64,000 nucleotides of DNA from Verrucomicrobiales bacterium (GTDB lineage Bacteria > Verrucomicrobiota > Verrucomicrobiia > Limisphaerales > CANJXF01). The notes beneath the pieces were generated by a model. That model saw only the letters and a program-made list of their open reading frames with translations. It ran no database searches and was not told the origin of the DNA. The DNA lies in the NCBI GenBank assembly GCA_947478865.1, contig CANJXF010000002.1:1-64000 (forward strand), given 5' to 3'. Both the position numbers and the translations under genes were made by a program. This document shows, in pieces, positions 40,924-50,042 of this stretch (position 1 is the stretch's first letter; every line of letters starts with the position of its first letter).

Positions 40924-40947
40924 CCGAGCCGATGGGAGAAATAATTT

Positions 40948-41334
40948 ATGAACGCCATCAAAACGCAAAATCTGAGCGGCCAACCCGTTGAACAACAGAG
41001 GGAGCGCGGGTTTGTCAGGCCGACAGCCAACATTGTCGGCACTGAAAATGAATACCTCGTCGAATTAGATATGCCGGGAGTCGACAAGGACGGCATTGAA
41101 GTCACGACCGAGGGAAACGAGTTAACAATCATCGGGCGGCGCAAATCCGAGTTGCCTGAAAGCGAACTCTGCTATTGTGAATCGGCCCTCGCGGATTACC
41201 GACGGGTTTTCGAAATTGGGCCGGATGTGGATACGGCCAAAATCAATGCCGAAATGAAGCAAGGTGTTTTGACCCTTCGCTTGCCGAAGAGCGAAAAGGC
41301 CAAGCCGAAACATATTGAAGTCAAAGTTTCCTAG
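40948..41334 (+). CDS. Second Hsp20-family small heat shock protein
   Basis: EYLVELDMPGVDKDGIEVTTEGNELTIIGRRK. Confidence 0.94.
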   Translation: MNAIKTQNLSGQPVEQQRERGFVRPTANIVGTENEYLVELDMPGVDKDGIEVTTEGNELTIIGRRKSELPESELCYCESALADYRRVFEIGPDVDTAKINAEMKQGVLTLRLPKSEKAKPKHIEVKVS

Positions 41335-41381
41335 ACGGATGGTCAAGGACGGCAGGTTAAAAAAAGCCCTGCCGTCCAAAG

Positions 41382-42515
41382 ATGCAGGTCATGAAATGGT
41401 CTCTCAAAATTGCCCGCGTCGCCGGCATCGACCTGAAGATTCACCTGACGTTCCTGATTTTCTTAATCTGGATCGGGTTCACCTATTTCGCCTACGGGGG
41501 ATTCGGCGCGGCGATCGAGGGTGTCTTTTTCATCGTCTTACTTTTCATTTGTGTGTTGCTGCACGAACTGGGGCACGCCTTGACTGCCTCTCGTTATGGA
41601 ATTCGCACGCCTGATATCACCTTGCTGCCAATTGGTGGCGTGGCGCGACTCGAACGCATTCCCGAGGAACCAAAACAGGAGTTAGCCATCGCCGTCGCGG
41701 GACCGCTGGTAAATGTCGTGATTGCCGGCGGTTTAATTTTTGCGCTCAATCTCCGCGCCGACATTTCCGATCTCCAGGACCTAAATACGCCGCGTGTTTC
41801 GATGCTAGCCAAACTGGCTTCAGTGAATATTTTTCTGGTCTTGTTCAACCTGATTCCCGCATTTCCGATGGATGGCGGCCGAGTTTTGCGTGCCCTGTTA
41901 GCCATGAAGATGAACTATGCTCGCGCCACACAAATTGCGGCGAACATCGGCCAAGGACTGGCCTTTGTCTTCGGACTTTTCGGATTATTTTATAACCCCC
42001 TGCTCCTGTTCATCGCCCTATTTGTTTATCTGGGAGCCAGTCAGGAGGCGGCTATCGCTGAAATCAAAAACATCAGCGCCGGACTGCCGGTATCGGATGC
42101 GATGATGACCCTATTCCAAATTCTGCCGTTAACCGCCACGGTCGATCAAGCTGCCGAAACCATGTTGCGAACCTCACAACATGAATTTCCAGTGGCGGAT
42201 GAATCTGGACGCGCCATGGGACTTTTGACGCGTGACGACATTGTTCGCGCCCTGCGCAAAGGCAGTGGTGGAATGCTGGCGAGCGAATTAATGCAACGGG
42301 ATTTACCTTCCCTTCACCCCGAAGATAAACTCGACCAGGCATTTGCGAAAATGCAACAAAGCGGGCACCCGGCATTGCCGGTAGTCGATGAGCTTGGGAA
42401 ATTCATCGGACTGCTCACGCGAGAAAACATCGGCGAGATGATGATCATAAAGTCGCTTCGGCCAGGAAATGGCAAACCGTTCTGGCGTTGGACCAAAGCC
42501 GGCGAGCCGACCTGA
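41382..42515 (+). CDS. Site-2-protease-type M50 metalloprotease with CBS domains
   Basis: LLHELGHALTASRYGI; NLIPAFPMDGGRVLRALL; two C-terminal CBS segments. Confidence 0.95.
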   Translation: MQVMKWSLKIARVAGIDLKIHLTFLIFLIWIGFTYFAYGGFGAAIEGVFFIVLLFICVLLHELGHALTASRYGIRTPDITLLPIGGVARLERIPEEPKQELAIAVAGPLVNVVIAGGLIFALNLRADISDLQDLNTPRVSMLAKLASVNIFLVLFNLIPAFPMDGGRVLRALLAMKMNYARATQIAANIGQGLAFVFGLFGLFYNPLLLFIALFVYLGASQEAAIAEIKNISAGLPVSDAMMTLFQILPLTATVDQAAETMLRTSQHEFPVADESGRAMGLLTRDDIVRALRKGSGGMLASELMQRDLPSLHPEDKLDQAFAKMQQSGHPALPVVDELGKFIGLLTRENIGEMMIIKSLRPGNGKPFWRWTKAGEPT

Positions 42516-42660
42516 CCCGCTGGAGACATTTTCTTGAATTCAACCGCGCCACGCGGTCGTTGGAAGTTCTAAACACACCCGACAAAAAGCTTCCGCTACA
42601 GAGCCATTCCCTCCACTTTTACGAAGCGCGCTCCCGTCGCGTCATTGATTGAGCAGCATC

Positions 42661-43281
42661 ATGAATACTAAGAATACTTTACCATGGGTTCTCGCCCTGG
42701 TCGCTTTCGCCGCGGTGGGATTTTTATTCGTGAATGGAAAAGACAAGGAAGCCGATTTGCTGCGCCTTCGTTTCGAGAATTTGGAGTTGCCCGTTTTGCG
42801 AACCGCCGCGGAAGAGGCGCGAAAGGCCACGCAGAGCTCTGAGCAAATCTTGAACACGAAGGAACGAGAAGAACTCATCCGGCTGCGCAACGAAGTTGGC
42901 CAACTTCGACGCGAAAAGCTTCAGCTCGCCGCGCAATTAAAACAGCTTCAGCAAACCCAGCAGCAAGCACTCGATCAGCAACAAGTGCAGCAAGTCCAGT
43001 TGCAGCAACAAAATCAACAAATTGCAGCGCAGGCGGCCAAAATGCCGGCCGACCAATCCAGGAATGTCTGCATCAACAACCTCCGACAAATCGACGGGGC
43101 CAAGCAGCAATGGGCTCTGGAAAACAAACAGCCAGCCGACGCATTGGTCGTGCCTCAGCAAATTGCGGCGTATTTTAAAGATGCCACGCTGCCCACCTGC
43201 CCTTCAGGTGGCACTTACACAATTAACAACCTAAACCAGCCTCCCAGCTGCTCCCATTCCGAACATGCATTGCCCCCATAA
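42661..43281 (+). CDS. TM-anchored coiled-coil protein with pseudopilin-like C-terminal domain
   Basis: N-terminal TM, Q-rich coiled coil, CINNLRQIDGAKQQWALENKQPADA...LPTCPSGGTYTIN. Confidence 0.75.
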   Translation: MNTKNTLPWVLALVAFAAVGFLFVNGKDKEADLLRLRFENLELPVLRTAAEEARKATQSSEQILNTKEREELIRLRNEVGQLRREKLQLAAQLKQLQQTQQQALDQQQVQQVQLQQQNQQIAAQAAKMPADQSRNVCINNLRQIDGAKQQWALENKQPADALVVPQQIAAYFKDATLPTCPSGGTYTINNLNQPPSCSHSEHALPP

Positions 43282-43384
43282 TTCAGAAGGTTTATCTGCG
43301 CCTCGCATCTCGTTGGACCAGGCTCCCGTTCATCAACGACAAACCGGCCAAAAACAATTGGCAATGCATCGGAGGATTTCTGCG

Positions 43385-44239
43385 ATGAAGCAGTTCATCA
43401 TCGTCCTAGCACTCACCATGCTTGCACATCCATTTTCATTGGCGGCTGCGCCAAGCGGCGGGGCTGGAAGCGCAACATTACCCGATAAAAATCAGGTGAA
43501 GATTTATCTATTGCTCGGGCAATCAAACATGGCTGGCCGTGGAATTCCTGAGAACGAAGACCGCGCGACCCACCCACGCGTTTTTGTCTTTAATCGCAGC
43601 AACCAATGGGAACTCGCGGTCGAGCCATTGACCTTGGGCGAAAAAGGGAAAACACCGGGCGTCGGCCCCGGCCTCGCATTTGGCAAAGCAATTGCCGATG
43701 CAAACCCCAACCTTACCATCGGTCTCGTGCCTTGCGCCGTGGGTGGAACCCAGTTGCGTCGCTGGACGCGGGGAACAGATTTGTATTCCAACGTTGTCGC
43801 GCGGGCCCGGGCCGCCGCACCGGCTGGCAGCATCGCGGGAATTCTTTGGCATCAAGGCGAAGGCGACGCCGGCTCAAAAACCAATGCCGATTCGTACGGT
43901 ATCCGTCTGACAAAAATGATCGCGGACATTCGCGCCGACCTGAACATGCCGAATCTTCCGTTTGTGGTAGGCCAGATCGGCGAATTCAACTACGGACGCG
44001 AGGGCGACCCGCTTCCATTCGCGCGCGAACTCAACGAAACCCTGGCGAAAATCCCCCAAACCGTTCCGCACGCGGGTTGCGCATTATCGAAGGGTCTGGG
44101 GCACAAAGGCGACCAATTGCATTTCAGCTCCGCAGCTGAGCGGGAACTCGGCCGTCGCTATGCCCAAGAGATGCTGAAATTGGAGAAGTCTCCACGCCAG
44201 AAAAAAGCTGAGTCCGAGAGAAAACTATTACAGAAGTAG
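43385..44239 (+). CDS. Sialate O-acetylesterase-like (SASA) secreted carbohydrate esterase
   Basis: Signal peptide; KIYLLLGQSNMAGRG; GILWHQGEGDA. Confidence 0.92.
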   Translation: MKQFIIVLALTMLAHPFSLAAAPSGGAGSATLPDKNQVKIYLLLGQSNMAGRGIPENEDRATHPRVFVFNRSNQWELAVEPLTLGEKGKTPGVGPGLAFGKAIADANPNLTIGLVPCAVGGTQLRRWTRGTDLYSNVVARARAAAPAGSIAGILWHQGEGDAGSKTNADSYGIRLTKMIADIRADLNMPNLPFVVGQIGEFNYGREGDPLPFARELNETLAKIPQTVPHAGCALSKGLGHKGDQLHFSSAAERELGRRYAQEMLKLEKSPRQKKAESERKLLQK

Positions 44240-44250
44240 GATTCGTCTCC

Positions 44251-45750
44251 TCAGTTTGCCCGTATTTTGTCCAGTGCGACAAATGGAAATTGCTTTGAGG
44301 GGATGTGCTGCTCAGCCATCAGCTTCTCTAGTTTTGCCACGACTTCCGGGTGTTGCGATGAAACGTCTTTGGTTTCGCCGACGTCGTTTCCAAGGTCGTA
44401 AAGTTCCAGGCGCAGATTGGGGGCTGATTTATCTTTGGGTTTTAAGTTCTTGCGAACGGCCTTCCAGTTGCCCACGCGGATGGATTGCTGGCCGCCGCTT
44501 GCCGGAAATTCCCGATAAAGGAATGGTCGTTCCGGCACTTTCCGCCCAAGGAGCACGGGCGCAAAGCTGATTCCATCGATGTCTCCAACATTCTCCTTAC
44601 CGTGCGCCAACTCCAATAATGTAGGCATCCAATCTTCGAATCCAGTGACCTGTTTGGAAGTTGTTCCTGCCTTGATCTTTCCTTTCCAACGAACGATCAG
44701 CGGGACGCGAATTCCACCTTCGTAAACTGTTCCCTTGCCATCGCGCAGAGGCCCATTGGAATCAAAAAAGCGCGGATCGACTCCACCCACATCCTGAGGT
44801 GCGGGCCCGTTGTCTGAGGTGAAAACCAGAATCGTGTTCTCGTCCAGGTCGAGTTCCTTGATCAACGCCAACATCCTTCCAAGGTCACGGTCCATCCGGG
44901 TAACCATCGCCGCGTAGGCCGCGCGCGGGGTCCGCTGCGGCACATAACCCCTTCCGCCGGTGTAAGGTGTTTCCGGGAATTTACCTTCGTATTCCTTCAG
45001 CGAATCTTCCGGGACCTGCAAGGCCAGATGCGGCACCACGGTTGGGAAAAAGAGAAAGAACGGACGACCTTTGTTCTCACGAATAAACCGGAGCGCCTGT
45101 TGCGCGTAAAGATCAGGCGCGTAGTCCTTGCCCGTGAAACCAGCGTAGCTCGCAGGATCCTTCGGGTCTGCGTCCTTGGGCAAATTCTGTTCCAACTCTG
45201 CTGCCGTATTTTGCAGCGGCACCTTATGATCATTATCCCACAAAAAATTCGGGTAGAGATTGTGCGCCAGGCGCTGGCAATTATAGCCGTAAAATCGATC
45301 GAAACCTTGCCTCAACGGCGCCCCGGAACTATCGGGGCCGCCGAGCCCCCATTTCCCAAATGCGGCCGTCGTGTAACCATTTTGTTTCAATAATTTAGCC
45401 AGCGTGAGGGTATTCTCCGGGATGGGAAACTGACCTTCCGGTTTGACTTCGCGATTGTCCCGAATAAACGAATGGCCGGAATGTTTTCCCGTCATCAACA
45501 CGCAGCGTGAAGGCGCGCAAACCGGATTGCCCGAGTAATGTTGCGTGAACCTCATCCCTTCACTCGCCAGGCGATCGATGTTCGGGGTGCGAATCAGTTT
45601 CTGACCAAAACAACCGACATCACCATAGCCCAAATCGTCGGCAATAAAGAAAATGATGTTCGGCTTGCGATCTGGCGCGGCGAACGACGAGCGCGAGAGG
45701 CAACAAAATAAAATCAAAGGAACCCAGACAATGGATCGAGTGTTGAACAT
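44251..45750 (-). CDS. Secreted arylsulfatase-type sulfatase
   Basis: KPNIIFFIADDLGYGDVGCFGQ; CAPSRCVLMTGKHSGHS (formylglycine motif C-x-P-S-R). Confidence 0.96.
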   Translation of the reverse strand: MFNTRSIVWVPLILFCCLSRSSFAAPDRKPNIIFFIADDLGYGDVGCFGQKLIRTPNIDRLASEGMRFTQHYSGNPVCAPSRCVLMTGKHSGHSFIRDNREVKPEGQFPIPENTLTLAKLLKQNGYTTAAFGKWGLGGPDSSGAPLRQGFDRFYGYNCQRLAHNLYPNFLWDNDHKVPLQNTAAELEQNLPKDADPKDPASYAGFTGKDYAPDLYAQQALRFIRENKGRPFFLFFPTVVPHLALQVPEDSLKEYEGKFPETPYTGGRGYVPQRTPRAAYAAMVTRMDRDLGRMLALIKELDLDENTILVFTSDNGPAPQDVGGVDPRFFDSNGPLRDGKGTVYEGGIRVPLIVRWKGKIKAGTTSKQVTGFEDWMPTLLELAHGKENVGDIDGISFAPVLLGRKVPERPFLYREFPASGGQQSIRVGNWKAVRKNLKPKDKSAPNLRLELYDLGNDVGETKDVSSQHPEVVAKLEKLMAEQHIPSKQFPFVALDKIRAN

Positions 45751-45894
45751 GAGGTCATGTTATGAAACACCGGCCCAGTATCCAACTCGCATTTTTGGAT
45801 CCAGACAGAACGGAAGAGGCTCACTGGCCATCACAAAAGAGGGATGCTTCGCCCCATCAGGTCGCAGCCCAGTCCTTCATTGGCAACCAGCGAA

Positions 45895-46977
45895 TCACGG
45901 CCAAGTCCAGACGACGGGAAAACTCAACTGGTAGAATTGTTGTGAACCGGAAGCGGGGACCACTATGCTTTGCGACGTATTGGTGCTGCTGAAGCTGGTG
46001 CTAGTCGTCCAATTCCCCAGACTCAGATCTCCACGACCGAGAACTAACCCATTCTGGCCAACGGGAACATTCAGAACCTGCAAGAGATTGCTGCCACTTA
46101 TCGCAGTCACCTGGCCAATTTTTACCGGCGCGATTAGTTGCTGAGCGAGGCTGGCCATCCAGTTGTGGACCTTCGCGGTGGGGTCGGTAGGATCCCAGAA
46201 AATGTAGTTTGTGCCATAGCCATTGATGCTGGCCTGAGGTAACCCATAGTTCACCGAATCAATGGCGGAAATACTTCGCCCGTTACCCAGTGTATTGGTC
46301 AATCCGAAAGTCGAGGCGTAGGCCAATATATTCGCGAGCAGGCTGTAAAAGTCTGGCACATAAATCAAGAGACCGGGGCAATTCGTTCTAGCCCGCTCGA
46401 TCGTGGCATTAAAGGCAATGTTGTAATTTACGGACGCCTGATGAAAGAGGTTCGTCTGGGCAGTATAGGTGTTAAATTGCGGGATGGTGGAGATGTCAAC
46501 CACGTTGGGCATGATCAATGAACGAACCCCCTTGGCGTAGAAGTTGGTGATGGCTTTGAAATGGTTTGTTTGCGCCTGATTGATTGCCGCAGTGAATTTC
46601 GTCAAAGTTGGACTCGGATCCAGCGACGGATAATACAAGTCAGCATTGTTGACCCAGACAACTACGAGTGCGCTATTCACATCCGGCGGCGCGATGAAAG
46701 CGTTGGCCTGAGCCAGCAAGCTGGTGCTGGTATTTCCGAAGTAGGAAATATTATTGCTGGAAAAAAGAGTCAAACCCTGTTGTTGCGCGAGCACCTCAAC
46801 CCAGACACGTCCGTTGGAATAACGATTGCCGTAGTAAAGTGATCCCGCCCCCGGGTTGGTTGTCGTGCAGGAGAGGCTGTCGCCATAGACATAGAGCGAT
46901 GTGAAGGCAGCTTCTGCCCGAATGACGCCAATGGCGAAACACAAAATGGCCAGCATGTATCGCAGCAGACTTTTCAC
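45895..46977 (-). CDS. SGNH/GDSL-family secreted esterase
   Basis: LYVYGDSLSCTTTNPG (GDSL-like block I); NYIFWDPTDPTAKVH block V. Confidence 0.85.
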   Translation of the reverse strand: MKSLLRYMLAILCFAIGVIRAEAAFTSLYVYGDSLSCTTTNPGAGSLYYGNRYSNGRVWVEVLAQQQGLTLFSSNNISYFGNTSTSLLAQANAFIAPPDVNSALVVVWVNNADLYYPSLDPSPTLTKFTAAINQAQTNHFKAITNFYAKGVRSLIMPNVVDISTIPQFNTYTAQTNLFHQASVNYNIAFNATIERARTNCPGLLIYVPDFYSLLANILAYASTFGLTNTLGNGRSISAIDSVNYGLPQASINGYGTNYIFWDPTDPTAKVHNWMASLAQQLIAPVKIGQVTAISGSNLLQVLNVPVGQNGLVLGRGDLSLGNWTTSTSFSSTNTSQSIVVPASGSQQFYQLSFPVVWTWP

Positions 46978-47145
46978 GCCGCATTTCTAGCCTAAGGTGG
47001 ACAAATAGTAAAGATGCGCCTCAATCAGGAATTCCAAGCCTGAAAAATGTTCGAAGCTATCCTCTTTTCAAAGAGCGCGATTCCGTCCCGTGTTTCGACC
47101 AATGCGGTGGATTTCCTTGCCCCGAACCTTCGCCCGTGAGTAGCG

Positions 47146-48450
47146 TTGTCCCACGTCGATTCACATAAAATGCATTCAATGAGACTGATCCCGCGTATTG
47201 CAAAGCTGCTGGCCATAATGATGGCGGGGATTCCGGCATTGAAGGCGGCAGCCAATGGTTTCGCGATTCCAGACCAGGATGCCTTCGCCACTGCCCGTGG
47301 AGAGGCAGTCACGGCGACCGCTGACAACCCTTCAGCCATCTTTTATAATCCGGCTGGGATAACACAGCTGGAAGGACACAACCTGCGGGTCGGTATCTAT
47401 GCCATAGATTTTGATTCAAGCTTTAAGCCTCCAGAGGGAGCACCAAACCAAGGCCATACCTACAGGAATTCGGAGAACATTGCGGCGATCCCGCGATCCT
47501 TTTATACCTACACCCCGGCTGATTTTCCGCTGAGCTTCGGGCTGGGAATTTACGCGCCCTTTGGCGGGAAGACCAGCTGGCCGCAAGATACTGGTTTTCG
47601 CTCAGTGGCATTGGAAGGTTCGCTAACCTATCTGACTATCAATCCAGTCGCCGCTTATCAAGTAACGCCCACGCTTTCATTTGGCGCCGGTTTGATGTTG
47701 AACTCAGTGGACTTGAGTATGGAGCAAGGGCTCCGTGCGTTTGAAAAGCCGCTGGTTAACTACTTTCGCTTCGGCGGCGACGGATGGAGCGTCGGCTACA
47801 ACCTTGGAGCGCGTTATCAACCGCTTGAGCAACTTGCTTTTGGTGTATCCTTACGGAGCAAAGCCAAAGTGATGCTGGATGGTCAGACCGAGTTCGAGCA
47901 GCAACCCTTTATCTCCAGCTCACATCGTTCGGCACAGGCTGAATTCACCTTTCCTTTGAGTGTCATCAGCGGCGTCTCCTACCGACCCACACCCAAGTGG
48001 AACCTGGAGTTTGACGCCAGCTATACCGACTGGAGCAGCTTTGGCACAACCACGATTCAACAGGCCAGTCCGCCATTTCCTTTGCGCGCTGAGATTCCCG
48101 TTGCGCTGAACTGGCAATCGAGCTGGATTTATGAGTTGGGCGCAACCAGGTATTTTGACAACGGGTGGAACGTCAGCGCCGGTTATGCGTTCAGCGAGAA
48201 CTCCGTCCCGGATGAAAACTACACCCCATTGGCGGCAGACCTTGATCGGCATTTCTTCAGCGTCGGAACTGGTTTCAAAGGAAAACACTTCAGCTTTGAT
48301 GCCGCCTACCAACTCGGCTACGGCCCGACCCACACAGTGACCGGCAGCACGCCATCATCAACTCCGGGACAAATCGCCGGCCAAACGGCCGATGGCAAAT
48401 ATGCTTTTAGCAGTAGCGCAGTCTCGCTCTCGGTAGGCTGGCGGTTTTAA
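47146..48450 (+). CDS. OmpP1/FadL-type outer membrane transporter
   Basis: ANGFAIPDQDAFATARGEAVTATADNPSAIFYNPAGITQLEG; C-terminal beta strand SVGWRF; start may be 47170/47179. Confidence 0.93.
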   Translation: MSHVDSHKMHSMRLIPRIAKLLAIMMAGIPALKAAANGFAIPDQDAFATARGEAVTATADNPSAIFYNPAGITQLEGHNLRVGIYAIDFDSSFKPPEGAPNQGHTYRNSENIAAIPRSFYTYTPADFPLSFGLGIYAPFGGKTSWPQDTGFRSVALEGSLTYLTINPVAAYQVTPTLSFGAGLMLNSVDLSMEQGLRAFEKPLVNYFRFGGDGWSVGYNLGARYQPLEQLAFGVSLRSKAKVMLDGQTEFEQQPFISSSHRSAQAEFTFPLSVISGVSYRPTPKWNLEFDASYTDWSSFGTTTIQQASPPFPLRAEIPVALNWQSSWIYELGATRYFDNGWNVSAGYAFSENSVPDENYTPLAADLDRHFFSVGTGFKGKHFSFDAAYQLGYGPTHTVTGSTPSSTPGQIAGQTADGKYAFSSSAVSLSVGWRF

Positions 48451-48657
48451 TTGGGTTTGCCAGCAGCGGCGGCGGTAAATTCTCGCTAGCGCATCCCCAG
48501 CAAAAGACCACCGACCGCAAAACAGATTTTCGCTTCCGAACAGGTGGAATATCCTCAATGGACGAAAAAGCCATTGCCACTTGCCAGAGTCTTGACCCAA
48601 ACTTAACTTTTGCTGAACGTAATTCAGCACCGGAATTTTTTAAGAGTAAGAAAACAA

Positions 48658-50001
48658 ATGAAACCTCGCGTCCGATTTGCACCGTCACCCACCGGCTACC
48701 TTCACATTGGCGGGGCGCGCACCGCGCTTTTTAATTGGCTTTATGCTCGCCACACCGGCGGCACGTTTGTCCTCCGCATCGAGGACACCGACGCCGCGCG
48801 CAACACGCAAGAAGCCGTTGAAGTCATCCTTCATGGCCTGCGCTGGCTCGGATTGGATTGGGATGAAGGTCCGACCAGCGGCGAGGGAAGTCATCCCAGC
48901 AAAGGGGACTACGGACCTTATTTTCAATCAGAACGCGGCGAGAATTACAAACGTCGCGTGCAGGAATTGAAGGATAAAGGTTTCGCCTACGAGCACGAAG
49001 GCGCGGTGAAATTTCGCATGCAACGCGAACCGATTTTGATTCCGGATCTCGTGGTAGGCGACGTCGAACGCAAGTTGACGGATCGGGAGGAATTGGATCC
49101 TGATTTCGTCATCGTCCGCTCCGACGGGCAGCCGGTATTCCACTTCGTCAATGTCGTGGACGATCTGGAAATGAAAATCACGCACGTCATTCGTGGCGAA
49201 GATCATCTATCGAATACGGCGAAACACATTGCGCTCTTTCGTGCCTTTGGGGTCGAACCGCCGAAGTACGCGCATATCCCGCTCATCTTGAATATCGACG
49301 GCACCAAAATGAGCAAGCGCGACAAAGGTGCGTCGCTCGCCAGCTATCAAGAGGACGGTTTTCTGGCCGAGGCCCTGAACAATTACCTTTGCCTGCTCGG
49401 CTGGTCGCCCAAGGATAATACCGAGAAACTCTCCATCGCCGACGTGGTTGAGCGGTTCGATCTCCCGCAAATTCTCCGGCACAACGCGCGCTTTGACTTC
49501 GAGAAACTCCTTTGGTTGCAAGGCGAATATTGCCGCGAACTTTCAAACGATAAATTCTACGAGCTTGGTCTTCACGCGCTGGCCAAGTCCGGATTGGATA
49601 CCAAATCCTTGCCTGCCGACTACGTCAAAGCCGCGCTCGAAACCTGCCGCGGGAAAATAAAAATCTTTTCCGAACTTCCAGCCTACGCTGGATTTTATTT
49701 CCGCGACGACATCGCTTACGATCCCGAGTTGGCGAAGAAAAGCTTCGTTCCTGAAAACAAGCCGCGCCTGCAAAAACTTCGCGACGCTTTCGCCGCTGCC
49801 GACCCGTTCACGGCTGGCGCGATTGAAGCCGCCTTGAAAGCCACCGCTACCGAACTCGGCGTGAAAGTCGGCGTCCTGGTTCATCCCGTTCGCCTCGCCT
49901 GCACAGGGAATCCATCCGGCCCAAGCCTGTATCATTTGCTTGAAGTGCTCGGAAAGGAAAAGGCTTTGGCGCGAATTGATCGGGCGCTGGTAAACTTTTG
50001 A
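48658..50001 (+). CDS. gltX: Glutamyl-tRNA synthetase
   Basis: VRFAPSPTGYLHIGGARTALFNWLYAR; KMSKRDKGAS. Confidence 0.97.
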   Translation: MKPRVRFAPSPTGYLHIGGARTALFNWLYARHTGGTFVLRIEDTDAARNTQEAVEVILHGLRWLGLDWDEGPTSGEGSHPSKGDYGPYFQSERGENYKRRVQELKDKGFAYEHEGAVKFRMQREPILIPDLVVGDVERKLTDREELDPDFVIVRSDGQPVFHFVNVVDDLEMKITHVIRGEDHLSNTAKHIALFRAFGVEPPKYAHIPLILNIDGTKMSKRDKGASLASYQEDGFLAEALNNYLCLLGWSPKDNTEKLSIADVVERFDLPQILRHNARFDFEKLLWLQGEYCRELSNDKFYELGLHALAKSGLDTKSLPADYVKAALETCRGKIKIFSELPAYAGFYFRDDIAYDPELAKKSFVPENKPRLQKLRDAFAAADPFTAGAIEAALKATATELGVKVGVLVHPVRLACTGNPSGPSLYHLLEVLGKEKALARIDRALVNF

Positions 50002-50042
50002 CCGAAGCGTTGGCGCCCAGGCCGTAAAACAAGCGGAGCCGC

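Noticed and set aside
44630-44650. tRNA T-loop-like ttcgaatccagt
   Set aside because: Lies inside the sulfatase coding sequence with no cloverleaf around it
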